Of a stretch of 64,000 nt of DNA, positions 49,658 through 57,616 are shown one piece after another. The notes under the pieces are model-generated. The model made no database searches. It saw nothing but the letters and a program-made list of their open reading frames with translations, and was not told where the DNA came from. Made by a program: the position numbers and the translations under genes. Origin of the DNA: Intestinibaculum porci (lineage in GTDB: Bacteria > Bacillota_I > Bacilli_A > Erysipelotrichales > Coprobacillaceae); the NCBI RefSeq assembly GCF_003925875.1, contig NZ_AP019309.1:1550001-1614000 (forward strand). The letters run 5' to 3'. Position 1 is the stretch's first letter; each line of letters opens with the position of its first letter.

Positions 49658-51952
49658 ATGAAAAAGAAACTCGAATTATTAGCACCAGCTGGTGATATGG
49701 CCTCTTTAAAAGCAGCCATCGCTAGCGGTGCTAATGCCATTTATTTGGGCGGAAATGCCTTTAGTGCCCGGGCCTATGCGAAAAACTTTAATCGCGAAGA
49801 ATTAAAGGAAGCGGTTGCCTACGCACATTTACGTGATGTCAAAATCCATGTCACTTGTAATATTCTTTATAAAGATGAAGAATATGAGCAGTTATTAGAT
49901 TATATCGATTATCTTTATACGATTGGCGTGGATGCCATCCTTATTCAGGATATCGGCTTATTAAAGCTGGTGAGACAGTATTATCCTGATTTTGAAGTGC
50001 ATGTCTCTACCCAAATGTCGCTAACATCTTTAGCGGCAGTGCGTTATTTTGAAAAGCTCGGTGTGACACGCGTCGTCTTAGCTCGTGAAACGCCACTTGA
50101 AAATATCCGGCATATTTGTGAAAACAGCCCTTTAGAAGTAGAAGTTTTCGCCCATGGGGCGATCTGCGTCGCTTACAGCGGGCAGTGTCTCATGAGCTCA
50201 ATGATTGGCAAACGTTCCGGTAACCGCGGCGCATGCGCGCAGCCTTGCCGTCTGCCTTATACCTTAAAAGAAGATGGTCAGACGTTAAATAAAGAGCCGG
50301 TTTATCTGATTTCTCCTCGTGATCTCTGCACCATTGATCATATGCAGGACTTTATCGAAGCAGGTGTCACTTCCATTAAATTAGAAGGGCGTATGAAAAA
50401 GCCAGAGTATGTTGCAGCAATTGTCAAAGGTTACCGCAAAGCGATTGATTATGTTTATGATCAGACACCTGATTATACTAAAGAAGATGTCAATGATATG
50501 AAACAGATGTTTAATCGCCAGTATACCCATGGCTATGCTTTTTCTGATTATAAACTTGTCGATGGGGATTTTCCTGGCAATCGTGGCATGCCGCTTGGAG
50601 AAGTAATGGGTTATTCGAAAAAGCATCGCACCGTTCGCTTACATTTAACACATGAACTTAATCAGGGGGATTCCATTTTATTAACGGCCATTGATGCCGG
50701 ACGTCCCGTCAATAAAATGTATCAGCGCGGTAAGTTAGTGAATCAGGCGCTGCCAGGTGAAGATGTCGATATTGAATTTGATACCTATTGTGATCATGGT
50801 GAAGTGCGCAAAACGGTTTCTACAAAGCTGATCAAATCATTAGATACATTGATTCATCAGCCACGCTCATACCGTATCTTAGATTTGGAGCTCTATGCTT
50901 ATGAAGGCGCGCCATTAACGCTAGTAGGACGCTGTGATGGATTGAGCGTAGAAGCTTCGCTAGAAGAAAACTATCATCACGTGAAACCATTAACAGATGA
51001 GCGGATCAAAGCGCAGCTTGGCAAATTAGGCGCTACTGTGTATAAACCAGGAGACATCACGATTTATCGTAATGAAGATGTGGCTATGAAAGTATCGTCT
51101 TTAAATGCCTTAAGACGTGAAGTCACGACAAAAATGGACCAAGCGCTGATGAATGTTCAACGTTCAGGTAAGACTTTAACCTTACCAGCACCGATCATGC
51201 AGCCTTATGAAAAACGAATGATTATTACAGTACATACATTAGCGCAGCTAGAAGCGTTAATGGATCATTATGAGTATCTCTATTATTACTATGATGAATA
51301 TATCGAGGATGCATTAGCGCTATTTGCGAAACATCACCATGTTGCGGGGGTGTATTTACCACGTATTCTCTATGATCAGGAAATCAATGATTTACAAAAA
51401 CATCTGCAGGATGTCTCACGAGTGATCGTTAATGATTATGGCACTTTAGAATTATTTCAAGGTCGCGATGTGATCTTAGGACCAGGCATGAATATCTTTA
51501 ATCATTATAGTGCCAATAGTTTTGATCAAAGCGCCATTATTTCTTATGAATGTGATGCGTCGGCGTTAGAAATGATGAAACAGGTATCTCATGAAATGAT
51601 TTTGCCAGTGTATGGTTATATTGAAAATATGGTCTTAGAACACTGCGTCGTTTCACAGTATTACCATCACAAGAAGATTCCCCATTGTAATAAGTGTAAA
51701 GGCCATACATATGAGCTGGTAGACCGCAAGCAGGTGGGCTTTAAAGTCTTTACAGATGCATACTGTCGCAATCATATTCTTCATAACGTGCCGCTTTATA
51801 TTCGACATCATCAGCGGTATCCGTTTTCTGCTTTTGTGATGTTTTATGATGAAAAGAATCCATTAGCTTTAATGAGACAGATTGAAGCGGAAAAAGCGCT
51901 CGCTGATGGGAATAATCAGCCGATTTTAACGACAAAAGGTTACCTGAAATAG
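49658..51952 (+). CDS. U32 family peptidase/hydroxylase-like protein with DUF3656
   Basis: A 764-residue protein of the U32 family, long form. The N-terminal TIM-barrel begins ELLAPAGDMASLKAAI; the signature is EVFAHGAICVAYSGQCLMSS followed by GNRGACAQPCR (about 163-200), with Cys residues for an iron-sulfur site; further Cys (CNKCKGHTYEL near 680) complete the set. The middle (about 380-460) is DUF3656. E. coli members (RlhA, TrhP) hydroxylate rRNA or tRNA, so an RNA-modifying role is more likely than proteolysis. The ATG is 2 bp after mtnN with poor ribosome binding site. Confidence 0.85.
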   Translation: MKKKLELLAPAGDMASLKAAIASGANAIYLGGNAFSARAYAKNFNREELKEAVAYAHLRDVKIHVTCNILYKDEEYEQLLDYIDYLYTIGVDAILIQDIGLLKLVRQYYPDFEVHVSTQMSLTSLAAVRYFEKLGVTRVVLARETPLENIRHICENSPLEVEVFAHGAICVAYSGQCLMSSMIGKRSGNRGACAQPCRLPYTLKEDGQTLNKEPVYLISPRDLCTIDHMQDFIEAGVTSIKLEGRMKKPEYVAAIVKGYRKAIDYVYDQTPDYTKEDVNDMKQMFNRQYTHGYAFSDYKLVDGDFPGNRGMPLGEVMGYSKKHRTVRLHLTHELNQGDSILLTAIDAGRPVNKMYQRGKLVNQALPGEDVDIEFDTYCDHGEVRKTVSTKLIKSLDTLIHQPRSYRILDLELYAYEGAPLTLVGRCDGLSVEASLEENYHHVKPLTDERIKAQLGKLGATVYKPGDITIYRNEDVAMKVSSLNALRREVTTKMDQALMNVQRSGKTLTLPAPIMQPYEKRMIITVHTLAQLEALMDHYEYLYYYYDEYIEDALALFAKHHHVAGVYLPRILYDQEINDLQKHLQDVSRVIVNDYGTLELFQGRDVILGPGMNIFNHYSANSFDQSAIISYECDASALEMMKQVSHEMILPVYGYIENMVLEHCVVSQYYHHKKIPHCNKCKGHTYELVDRKQVGFKVFTDAYCRNHILHNVPLYIRHHQRYPFSAFVMFYDEKNPLALMRQIEAEKALADGNNQPILTTKGYLK

Positions 51953-52004
51953 TGATTTTCGATATTCACGCATAAATTTCTTTTATATTTTTGCTTTTCC
52001 TAAA

Positions 52005-52033
52005 TTGATTCTTAGGTTTGTCTATGTTATAAT
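52005..52033 (+). promoter_or_regulatory. Promoter of the XRE regulator gene
   Basis: TTGATT (52005-52010), 17-bp spacer, TATAAT (52028-52033). Confidence 0.7.
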
Positions 52034-52054
52034 TTGAATCAAGGGAGTGATACC

Positions 52055-52420
52055 ATGTCATTGGATTTAGATTTAGCACAAAGATTAAAAGCATATCGTA
52101 ATTTCAAACATTTAACTCAGAAAGAAGTGGCTGCCCATTTGAATGTTCCCCATTCTGCAATCTCTGATATCGAAAATGGGAAACGTGATGTCACGGTTGG
52201 CGAATTAAGAATTCTTTCACATTTGTATGGACGAAGCGTCGAAGAAATTATGTCTGGTAAGAAATACGATTATTATAATATTGCGAATATTGCAAGATTA
52301 TTATCGGAATTACCAGATGATGATCTGAAGGAAGTTATGTTTATTATTGAATATAAACGTAAACGTCTGGAAGAAAAAGAATCCAATAATAAAGCATCTT
52401 CAAAAAATGAAGGTATTTAA
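52055..52420 (+). CDS. XRE family transcriptional regulator
   Basis: A 121-residue protein with an N-terminal lambda-repressor-type HTH (about 6-62: AQRLKAYRNFKHLTQKEVAA, then VPHSAISDIENGKRD) and a charged helical C-terminus that probably dimerises. The start is the ATG at 52055 behind AAGGGAGTG. It has its own promoter and terminator. It lies 100 bp before the Rpn locus, so it could control it, but there is no direct evidence. Confidence 0.85.
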   Translation: MSLDLDLAQRLKAYRNFKHLTQKEVAAHLNVPHSAISDIENGKRDVTVGELRILSHLYGRSVEEIMSGKKYDYYNIANIARLLSELPDDDLKEVMFIIEYKRKRLEEKESNNKASSKNEGI

Positions 52421-52422
52421 GA

Positions 52423-52470
52423 AAAGGTATTCAGCATAGCACTTTGTGTGTTGTGCCAATACCTTTTTTT
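52423..52470 (+). terminator. Terminator after the XRE gene
   Basis: AAAGGTATT (52423-52431) pairs with AATACCTTT (52458-52466), with an inner AGCAC/GTGC stem, then a T-run. Confidence 0.75.
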
Positions 52471-52525
52471 GTTTTAGGAAACATTGTCATTTATTGAAAT
52501 GATTTTCTTTGCATAAGGATCAGAA

Positions 52526-52924
52526 ATGGCCGTAAAGAAATCATCAAAATGGAAAGTCAGACTTGTCATTGCGGTTTTATCCACAACTTTTTCAACAATG
52601 GCTGATCACAAAAAGAATGTTGCTATACTGAAAGAAAGAGAATTTACATTCAATGAAAAAGATGAACAGGAGATGAAAGATATGGAATCTTGGAGTAAAG
52701 GTATTTTTGAAAGCAAGAGAGATGATATTGCAGAAGAGGTCAAAAGAGAAGTACGTGAAGAAGGCCGTTTAGAAGGCGTAATGTTATTTAAGAAAGTGAA
52801 TCATCTGTTAGCGAAAGGCATGAGTGATGAAGAGATTCTTAAGGCTCTTCCTGATGTCACCGCTGAATTTGTGAAAGATGCCCGTGAAAGTTATGAAGAA
52901 GACCATCAGCTTTCCGGAAATTAA
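52526..52924 (+). CDS. Freestanding C-terminal part of an Rpn nuclease
   Basis: A 132-codon frame homologous to the last third of the Rpn protein at 53342-54286 (shared ILKERxFT, EQEMKxME, WSKGIFES, then VREE and a degenerate KGMSDEEILKALP repeat). The PD-(D/E)XK catalytic core is absent. AAGGA lies 6-7 nt before the ATG, so it may be expressed. An internal AGGAG (52668-52672) with 9-nt spacing to ATG 52682 would give an 80-residue C-terminal protein; the same signal is kept in the full-length gene. It is either a decaying remnant or a functional small antitoxin-like protein. TATACT at 52624-52629 is a possible -10. Confidence 0.6.
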   Translation: MAVKKSSKWKVRLVIAVLSTTFSTMADHKKNVAILKEREFTFNEKDEQEMKDMESWSKGIFESKRDDIAEEVKREVREEGRLEGVMLFKKVNHLLAKGMSDEEILKALPDVTAEFVKDARESYEEDHQLSGN

Positions 52925-52988
52925 ATGAAATCATGATCGATGGGACTCGCCTTAAGGGTGAGTTCTCTGTAAAAAAATGATGTGTTCA

Positions 52989-53016
52989 TTTTCACTTCAC
53001 ATAAGATATGTATAGT
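52989..53016 (+). promoter_or_regulatory. Promoter of small RNA copy A
   Basis: TTTTCA (52989-52994), 16-bp spacer, TATAGT (53011-53016); conserved in copy B. Confidence 0.6.
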
Positions 53017-53022
53017 AAATCA

Positions 53023-53137
53023 TGTCAGGAGACTGACACAAGCAAACATATAAATTTCCCTTCCCTAAAGTGTAAACAAAGATGTCAATCATAATAATAA
53101 GACATCATGAAGACCTGCCTCCCCAGCAGGTCTTTTT
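53023..53137 (+). ncRNA. Predicted small RNA behind the Rpn fragment (copy A)
   Basis: About 115 nt. The predicted start falls on hairpin 1, TGTCAG-GAGA-CTGACA (53023-53038, GNRA-type loop). An unpaired pyrimidine stretch TTTCCCTTCCC (53054-53064) follows. Hairpin 2 is GATGTC/GACATC (53081-53106). Hairpin 3 is the terminator AGACCTGC-CTCCCCA-GCAGGTCT (53111-53133) plus T-run. The CCTCC loop and the CCCTTCCC stretch are complementary to purine-rich Shine-Dalgarno sites, so translational repression in trans is a reasonable guess. No ORF of useful length lies within it. Confidence 0.6.
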
Positions 53138-53226
53138 AGTCATTTGCCATGGCTTTGTCTAAATTGAATGGAATAAGCCTCTTTTATATAAAATTTCTTC
53201 ATTTTTTTGTCGGATTTTTGTGAGAT

Positions 53227-53255
53227 TTGCAGGGTTAAAAGTCTTTAAGTATATA
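53227..53255 (+). promoter_or_regulatory. Promoter of the full-length Rpn gene
   Basis: TTGCAG (53227-53232), 17-bp spacer, TATATA (53250-53255), giving a leader of about 40 nt to the small upstream ORF. The stretch 53138-53226 shows nothing notable. Confidence 0.5.
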
Positions 53256-53298
53256 GATAAAGAAAAAGCTTCATCATTGAAAGTGAGGTGAATAAATC

Positions 53299-53352
53299 AT
53301 GATGAACACTTATTCGTTATCTAATGAAAAGGAGGAATTCTATGTCAAATGA
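53299..53352 (+). CDS. 17-codon upstream ORF overlapping the Rpn start
   Basis: ATG 53299 follows GAGGTG (53285-53290) at 8-nt spacing and encodes MMNTYSLSNEKEEFYVK. The frame runs through the Rpn ribosome binding site and stops 11 nt inside the Rpn gene, in a different frame. Such an arrangement typically couples or limits translation of the downstream gene. It may be only a regulatory ORF. Confidence 0.45.
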   Translation: MMNTYSLSNEKEEFYVK

Positions 53353-54286
53353 AAAGACAAAATTAGAAGAAAATAACCTTCCAGAATATGCTTATCTGGA
53401 TCTCAATGCGAAAAGAATTCTTCATAGCGTGAATATTCTGATGCTGATCTTTCGCGCGTTGATTGATGAATTCAAAGACATGAGCGATGAGGCATTAACG
53501 GCTTTATTAAAACCAGTGAAAGAGGGCTTAGAAAACTTCAGTACGATGATCAGAGAGGGGAATCCAGAACTTGATCATAATGATCAAAAACGGATTCTTG
53601 ATTTACTTTACGTCATCAATCGAAAAGAGAAACCGAAGATGTTTGTAGATGTAGAACTGCAAAGCACCAAAGAACGATTCGTAGAAATTCGTTCAACGCA
53701 GTATATCACGTCAATCTTAGCGAAAACACATTTTGTGGAGAACGCATTGGCGAAGGTGATCGTGATCTGGGTTAATATGGCTCCCACTAAACGTGAAGAA
53801 GGGACCATTTTAGTCAATCCGTCACATCTTTATGATCGCGTTCATGATATCTATTACCCTAGAGAAGCTATGAAGGCGTGTCCCACCATTATTTTGCTTA
53901 ACCTTTACGACATCAGAAAAGAGCGTGAAAAGGAAATCAGAAGTGCAAAGACGGATGTTATTGCGATTTTATCCACGATTTTTTCCACTACAATTGATTA
54001 CGAAAAGAAAGGTGCTATACTGAAAGAAAGAGGATTCACATTAGAAAAAGATGAAGAACAGGAGATGAAGACTATGGAATATTGGAGTAAAGGTATTTTT
54101 GAAAGTATGAGAGGTGATATTAAAAAAGAAGTACGAGAAGAAAGCTATGTAATCTTTACTTTATTTGCAGATGGTAAAAGTGATAAAGAGGTGCTTAAAG
54201 CTTTTCCAGAATTAACATCAACGGAAGTCGAAAAAATGCGACAGGAATTTGAAAAACTGAAGATTAAGATGAATGCAGGATCATAA
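53342..54286 (+). CDS. Rpn family PD-(D/E)XK nuclease, full length
   Basis: A 314-residue protein of the Rpn/PDDEXK_2 family, often labelled transposase but really a DNase linked to recombination and phage defence. The N-terminal nuclease domain (about 1-215) carries D87 in RILDLLYVI and D103-x-E105-x-Q107 in FVDVELQ, consistent with the active site. The C-terminal part (about 225-314) is helical. AAAAGGAGG (53327-53335) precedes the ATG at 53342; the ATG at 53324 is in front of it. Inside, TTGATT-16 bp-TATACT (53994-54021), AGGAG (54060-54064) and ATG 54074 could start a separate short protein. No inverted repeats or target duplications mark it as a transposon. Confidence 0.85.
   Translation: MSNEKTKLEENNLPEYAYLDLNAKRILHSVNILMLIFRALIDEFKDMSDEALTALLKPVKEGLENFSTMIREGNPELDHNDQKRILDLLYVINRKEKPKMFVDVELQSTKERFVEIRSTQYITSILAKTHFVENALAKVIVIWVNMAPTKREEGTILVNPSHLYDRVHDIYYPREAMKACPTIILLNLYDIRKEREKEIRSAKTDVIAILSTIFSTTIDYEKKGAILKERGFTLEKDEEQEMKTMEYWSKGIFESMRGDIKKEVREESYVIFTLFADGKSDKEVLKAFPELTSTEVEKMRQEFEKLKIKMNAGS
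53994..54021 (+). promoter_or_regulatory. Internal promoter within the Rpn gene
   Basis: TTGATT (53994-53999), 16-bp spacer, TATACT (54016-54021). The -10 is identical in the upstream fragment, where the -35 is weaker (CTGATC, 52602-52607). It lies 53 bp before the internal ATG. Confidence 0.45.
54074..54286 (+). CDS. Possible intragenic short Rpn protein
   Basis: A nested, in-frame 70-residue product beginning MEYWSKGIFES, made from ATG 54074 with AGGAG 9 nt upstream. It equals the helical C-terminal domain of the nuclease. In E. coli, short proteins produced from internal starts of rpn genes bind and block the full-length toxin; the conserved start signals here suggest the same design. Proposed from sequence only. 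Confidence 0.45.
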   Translation: MEYWSKGIFESMRGDIKKEVREESYVIFTLFADGKSDKEVLKAFPELTSTEVEKMRQEFEKLKIKMNAGS

Positions 54287-54340
54287 ACATATAGGACTGA
54301 CCTTAAAGGTGAGTTGTTTGTAAAAAAAATGAGGTGTTCA

Positions 54341-54368
54341 TTTTCACTTCACATAAGATCGGTATAGT
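54341..54368 (+). promoter_or_regulatory. Promoter of small RNA copy B
   Basis: TTTTCA (54341-54346), 16-bp spacer, TATAGT (54363-54368). Confidence 0.6.
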
Positions 54369-54374
54369 AGTCCT

Positions 54375-54494
54375 TGTCAGGAGACTGACAACAAACAAGC
54401 AAACATATAAATTTCCCTTCCCTAAAATGTAAACAAAGATGTCAATCATAATAATAAGACATCATGAAGACCTGCCTCCCCAGCAGGTCTTTTT
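54375..54494 (+). ncRNA. Predicted small RNA behind the full-length Rpn gene (copy B)
   Basis: About 120 nt with the same three hairpins as copy A: TGTCAG-GAGA-CTGACA (54375-54390), GATGTC/GACATC (54438-54463) and terminator AGACCTGC/GCAGGTCT with loop CTCCCCA (54468-54490). The C-rich stretch and loop are unchanged. The predicted start again coincides with hairpin 1. The 146 bp between its end and the next gene show nothing recognisable. Confidence 0.6.
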
Positions 54495-54640
54495 GTATGG
54501 CTTGGATCCAACTAGCGAAATCCATCTTACTTAGATATTCGTAGTGGTAGGGAGAAAAGCTGATTATTAGATCAATCATGCGATTATTGATAAATAGGGT
54601 GTTCAGATCATTCATTAGAATAAGTCAGGAACGCTTGTGT

Positions 54641-55201
54641 TTAGCGAGTTAGTTTATGTGCTTCAAAAGCGCTCGTAAGTTTTTTGAACTCTTCTAAGGT
54701 CTGCAGACCTTCTTCTAAGATTTCCGGTTTCACTTCTTCAAAGGTGGTGTGGTGGTAGAAATGAATAGCGAAAGGATTGGTTTCTAAAATGGCATAGGTG
54801 CCAAAGCCATAACTGCCGCGATTGATCATAACAGAGCCAGGATTAATGAAGTGAATGCCTTCAATGATCTGATGGGTTGGGACATGGGTATGCCCATGTA
54901 AGACAATCTGGCAATGATTTTCTTTGGCAGCCTTTAAAAGCATATCATAACCATAGTAGACTTTATACGTATGACCATGAGCTAATAAAATTTGATTATA
55001 AGTAATAGTATAAGGGAAGTGATCATCATAGTCATGATTGCCGCGAACGACGAGACGGAAAGGCGCTAACAAAGGATCGCTTGCTTTCAGGCTTGTATCA
55101 CCTAAACAAAACATTGTATCGACATGATCTTGTTCGTGGCTGATAATATTTTGGAGAATGGTATTTTCCATATGGGGATCACTGACAATAAGATATTTCA
55201 T
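54641..55201 (-). CDS. YfcE family metallophosphodiesterase
   Basis: A 186-residue calcineurin-like phosphoesterase, second of its kind here. Motifs: SDPHMEN (usual DxH), LGDTS, RGNHDYD, LAHGHTYK and LHGHTHVP, then FINPGSV, so all metal ligands are present. It carries a longer C-terminal tail than the 22006-22470 homologue. AAAGGAGGCCATTT precedes the ATG at 55201. Substrate unknown. Confidence 0.88.
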   Translation of the reverse strand: MKYLIVSDPHMENTILQNIISHEQDHVDTMFCLGDTSLKASDPLLAPFRLVVRGNHDYDDHFPYTITYNQILLAHGHTYKVYYGYDMLLKAAKENHCQIVLHGHTHVPTHQIIEGIHFINPGSVMINRGSYGFGTYAILETNPFAIHFYHHTTFEEVKPEILEEGLQTLEEFKKLTSAFEAHKLTR

Positions 55202-55346
55202 AAATGGCCTCCTTTACTATCAGTATAGCATAAGTTATAGTAAAAATGAAAATTTTCATTTTTACTAAGTAGAGAGTTCTCATGATGAATAGCCTTAAAA
55301 TTGATAATTGCGTTTACTTGAAATATAAATATTCACAAGGTAAGTG

Positions 55347-55375
55347 TTTACATAAGTTTACAAAGTTGGTAAAAT
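55347..55375 (+). promoter_or_regulatory. Promoter of the PTS IIB gene
   Basis: TTTACA (55347-55352), 17-bp spacer, TAAAAT (55370-55375). Confidence 0.6.
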
Positions 55376-55410
55376 AAAACTATAAGATAAGAAAAGGAGT
55401 AATAGATCAT

Positions 55411-55725
55411 ATGAAAACAATTTTATTAGTTTGTTCAGCTGGTATGTCAACAAGCTTATTAGTCACTAAAATGGAAGCTGCTGCTAAGGAACAGGGTGTT
55501 GAATGCAAAATCTTTGCTTTACCTTTCTCTGATGCACCAAGAGTATTAGAAGAAGTAGATTGTATCTTATTAGGCCCACAGGTTCGTTTCCAGAAAGCTT
55601 CAATCGAAAAATTAGCTGCTTCTCGTAAAGGCGGCGTCATTCCAGTTGATGTCATCGATATGAGAGATTATGGCACAATGAACGGTAAAGCTGTTTTAGC
55701 AAAAGCGTTAGACATGTTAAAATAA
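55411..55725 (+). CDS. PTS lactose/cellobiose-type IIB protein
   Basis: A 104-residue phosphotransferase IIB domain. The phospho-cysteine is C8 in LLVCSAGMSTSLL. IIB passes phosphate from IIA to the sugar bound by the IIC permease. No IIA, IIC or glycosidase gene adjoins it, so it is an orphan that must work with distant partners or in signalling. AAAGGAGTAATAG precedes the ATG. It has its own promoter and terminator. Confidence 0.9.
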   Translation: MKTILLVCSAGMSTSLLVTKMEAAAKEQGVECKIFALPFSDAPRVLEEVDCILLGPQVRFQKASIEKLAASRKGGVIPVDVIDMRDYGTMNGKAVLAKALDMLK

Positions 55726-55735
55726 TAGAAATGAT

Positions 55736-55766
55736 AGGTGAAGGCGAAATCTTCACCTTCTTTTTT
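55736..55766 (+). terminator. Terminator after the PTS IIB gene
   Basis: AGGTGAAG (55736-55743) pairs with CTTCACCT (55751-55758), then TCTTTTTT. Confidence 0.85.
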
Positions 55767-55860
55767 GTATAAAATCATATTTTATAAAACATCTTTTTCT
55801 CTTTTCTTTCCGATAGTCGTTTGCTATAATGAGCGTAATTAATAAGGGGGTACAAGATAC

Positions 55861-56133
55861 ATGGAAAAATGTATTATTACTGTTGTTGGTAAAGATCAGG
55901 TTGGTATTATTGCGAAAGTCTGTGCTTATTTAGCAGATCATAGCGTTAATATCCTCGATATTTCTCAGACCATTTTACAAGGCTACTTTAATATGATGAT
56001 GATCGTGGACGCGTCAAACGCTTCATCACCATTTGCAACATTAGTCGAAGAATTAGATGCTTTAGGTCAGGAAATCGGCGTAACCATCAAACTTCAGCAT
56101 GAAGAAATCTTTGATATGATGCACCGTATTTAA
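55861..56133 (+). CDS. ACT domain protein (UPF0237)
   Basis: A 90-residue single ACT domain, a small-ligand (often amino acid) sensing fold: [20 protein letters not shown] then [33 protein letters not shown] precedes the ATG, with TATAAT just upstream. It is 11 bp before the PFL-family gene; this ACT-DUF711 pair is conserved across Firmicutes and archaea, so the two probably act together. Confidence 0.9.
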   Translation: MEKCIITVVGKDQVGIIAKVCAYLADHSVNILDISQTILQGYFNMMMIVDASNASSPFATLVEELDALGQEIGVTIKLQHEEIFDMMHRI

Positions 56134-56144
56134 GGGGAGGGCCT

Positions 56145-57509
56145 ATGATTAATATTTTAGAAGTTTCAGAAACAAACAAAATGATTGAACAGGAGAACTT
56201 AGATGTTCGTACGATCACGATCGGGATCAGCTTATTAGATTGTATTGATAGTAACGTTGATGTTCTCTGTGACAATATTTACAATAAAATTATACGGATT
56301 GCGAAAAATCATGTGCCGACCGCTCAGGCTATTGAAAAGAAATATGGCATTCCAATTGTCAATAAACGTATTTCCGTGACACCAATTGGGACGGTTGGGG
56401 CTTCGGCCTGCAAGACAACTGATGATTTTGTGAAGATTGCGAAGACGTTAGACCGCTGCGCCCATGAATTAGGTGTCAATTTTATTGGCGGTTATTCAGC
56501 GATCGTATCGAAAGGCATGACACCGGCTGAAAAATTACTTATCGAGTCAATTCCGCAGGCAATGAAAGAAACAGAACTTGTATGTTCATCTGTCAATGTT
56601 GGTTCGACGAAAACTGGTATTAATATGGATGCGGTGAAATTATTAGGGGAAATCGTGAAAGATACTGCTGAACTCACGAAAGAAAATGATTCCATTGGCT
56701 GCGCTAAGTTAGTTATTTTCTGTAATGCACCTGATGATAACCCATTTATGGCGGGAGCTTTCCATGGCGTCAGTGAAGCTGATGCCATTATCAATGTCGG
56801 TGTTTCTGGTCCGGGCGTTATGAACGAAGCGATCAAACAGGCGAAAGGCAAAGATTTTGGTGAATTATGCGAGATCATCAAAAAGACGGCTTTTAAAATT
56901 ACCCGTGTGGGTCAGTTAGTCGCAAAAGAAGCCAGCAAGGCTTTAGGGATTCCATTTGGTATTATCGATTTATCGTTAGCACCAACGCCAGCTGTTGGCG
57001 ATTCAATCGCTGACTGTCTTGAAGGCATGGGCTTAGAAAGAACAGGTGCCCCTGGTACTACGGCGGCTTTAGCTATTTTAAATGACCAGGTTAAAAAAGG
57101 CGGCGTCATGGCGTCATCTTATGTCGGCGGTCTCTCGGGCGCGTTTATTCCTGTTTCTGAAGATCAGGGTATGATTGATGCGGTTGAAGCCGGATGCTTA
57201 ACGATCGAAAAACTGGAAGCGATGACTTGCGTCTGCTCCGTGGGCTTAGACATGATCGCCATTCCAGGTGATACCAAAGCTACGACGATCTCTGGTATTA
57301 TCGCTGATGAAATGGCCATTGGGATGATTAATGCGAAGACGACCGCGGTCCGTGTCATTCCTGTTATTGGCAAAGGTGTTGGGGATACTGTTGAATTTGG
57401 CGGTTTACTTGGCTATGCGCCAATTATGCCGGTCAATAACTTTAGCTGTGATGAATTCGTTAATCGCGGTGGCCGTATTCCAGCGCCAATCCATAGTTTT
57501 AAAAACTAA
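56145..57509 (+). CDS. PFL family protein (UPF0210/DUF711)
   Basis: A 454-residue protein of the UPF0210 (DUF711) family, structurally related to pyruvate formate-lyase-type barrels but without a known reaction. Recognisable blocks are [31 protein letters not shown] and [32 protein letters not shown] precedes the ATG. It forms a two-gene unit with the ACT regulator. Confidence 0.88.
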   Translation: MINILEVSETNKMIEQENLDVRTITIGISLLDCIDSNVDVLCDNIYNKIIRIAKNHVPTAQAIEKKYGIPIVNKRISVTPIGTVGASACKTTDDFVKIAKTLDRCAHELGVNFIGGYSAIVSKGMTPAEKLLIESIPQAMKETELVCSSVNVGSTKTGINMDAVKLLGEIVKDTAELTKENDSIGCAKLVIFCNAPDDNPFMAGAFHGVSEADAIINVGVSGPGVMNEAIKQAKGKDFGELCEIIKKTAFKITRVGQLVAKEASKALGIPFGIIDLSLAPTPAVGDSIADCLEGMGLERTGAPGTTAALAILNDQVKKGGVMASSYVGGLSGAFIPVSEDQGMIDAVEAGCLTIEKLEAMTCVCSVGLDMIAIPGDTKATTISGIIADEMAIGMINAKTTAVRVIPVIGKGVGDTVEFGGLLGYAPIMPVNNFSCDEFVNRGGRIPAPIHSFKN

Positions 57510-57516
57510 TCTCTTA

Positions 57517-57545
57517 AGAGTAAGGCTCAGGCTTTACTCTTTTTT
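57517..57545 (+). terminator. Terminator of the ACT-PFL operon
   Basis: AGAGTAA (57517-57523) pairs with TTACTCT (57534-57540), with an inner GC pair region, then a T-run. Confidence 0.75.
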
Positions 57546-57616
57546 ATATGCTTTTGATATTTATTTATAATAAGAGAATCTCTTTGTGTTAAAATGAAGA
57601 AAAGAAGGTGAATAGA

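Larger units (their letters stand above)
52942..53137 (+). repeat. Rpn-associated direct repeat, copy A
   Basis: About 195 bp nearly identical to 54293-54494. From 53041 to the terminator there is essentially one mismatch. Each copy lies directly behind an Rpn reading frame and contains a promoter and a predicted small RNA. Confidence 0.9.
54293..54494 (+). repeat. Rpn-associated direct repeat, copy B
   Basis: Nearly identical partner of 52942-53137; main differences are a 4-bp insertion after hairpin 1 and changes between the -10 box and hairpin 1. Recombination between the two copies would delete the full-length Rpn gene. Confidence 0.9.

Noticed and set aside
53342-54286. Transposase/insertion sequence
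   Set aside because: Rpn proteins are often labelled transposase, but there are no terminal inverted repeats or target duplications, and the flanking direct repeats are structured downstream RNA units, not IS ends.
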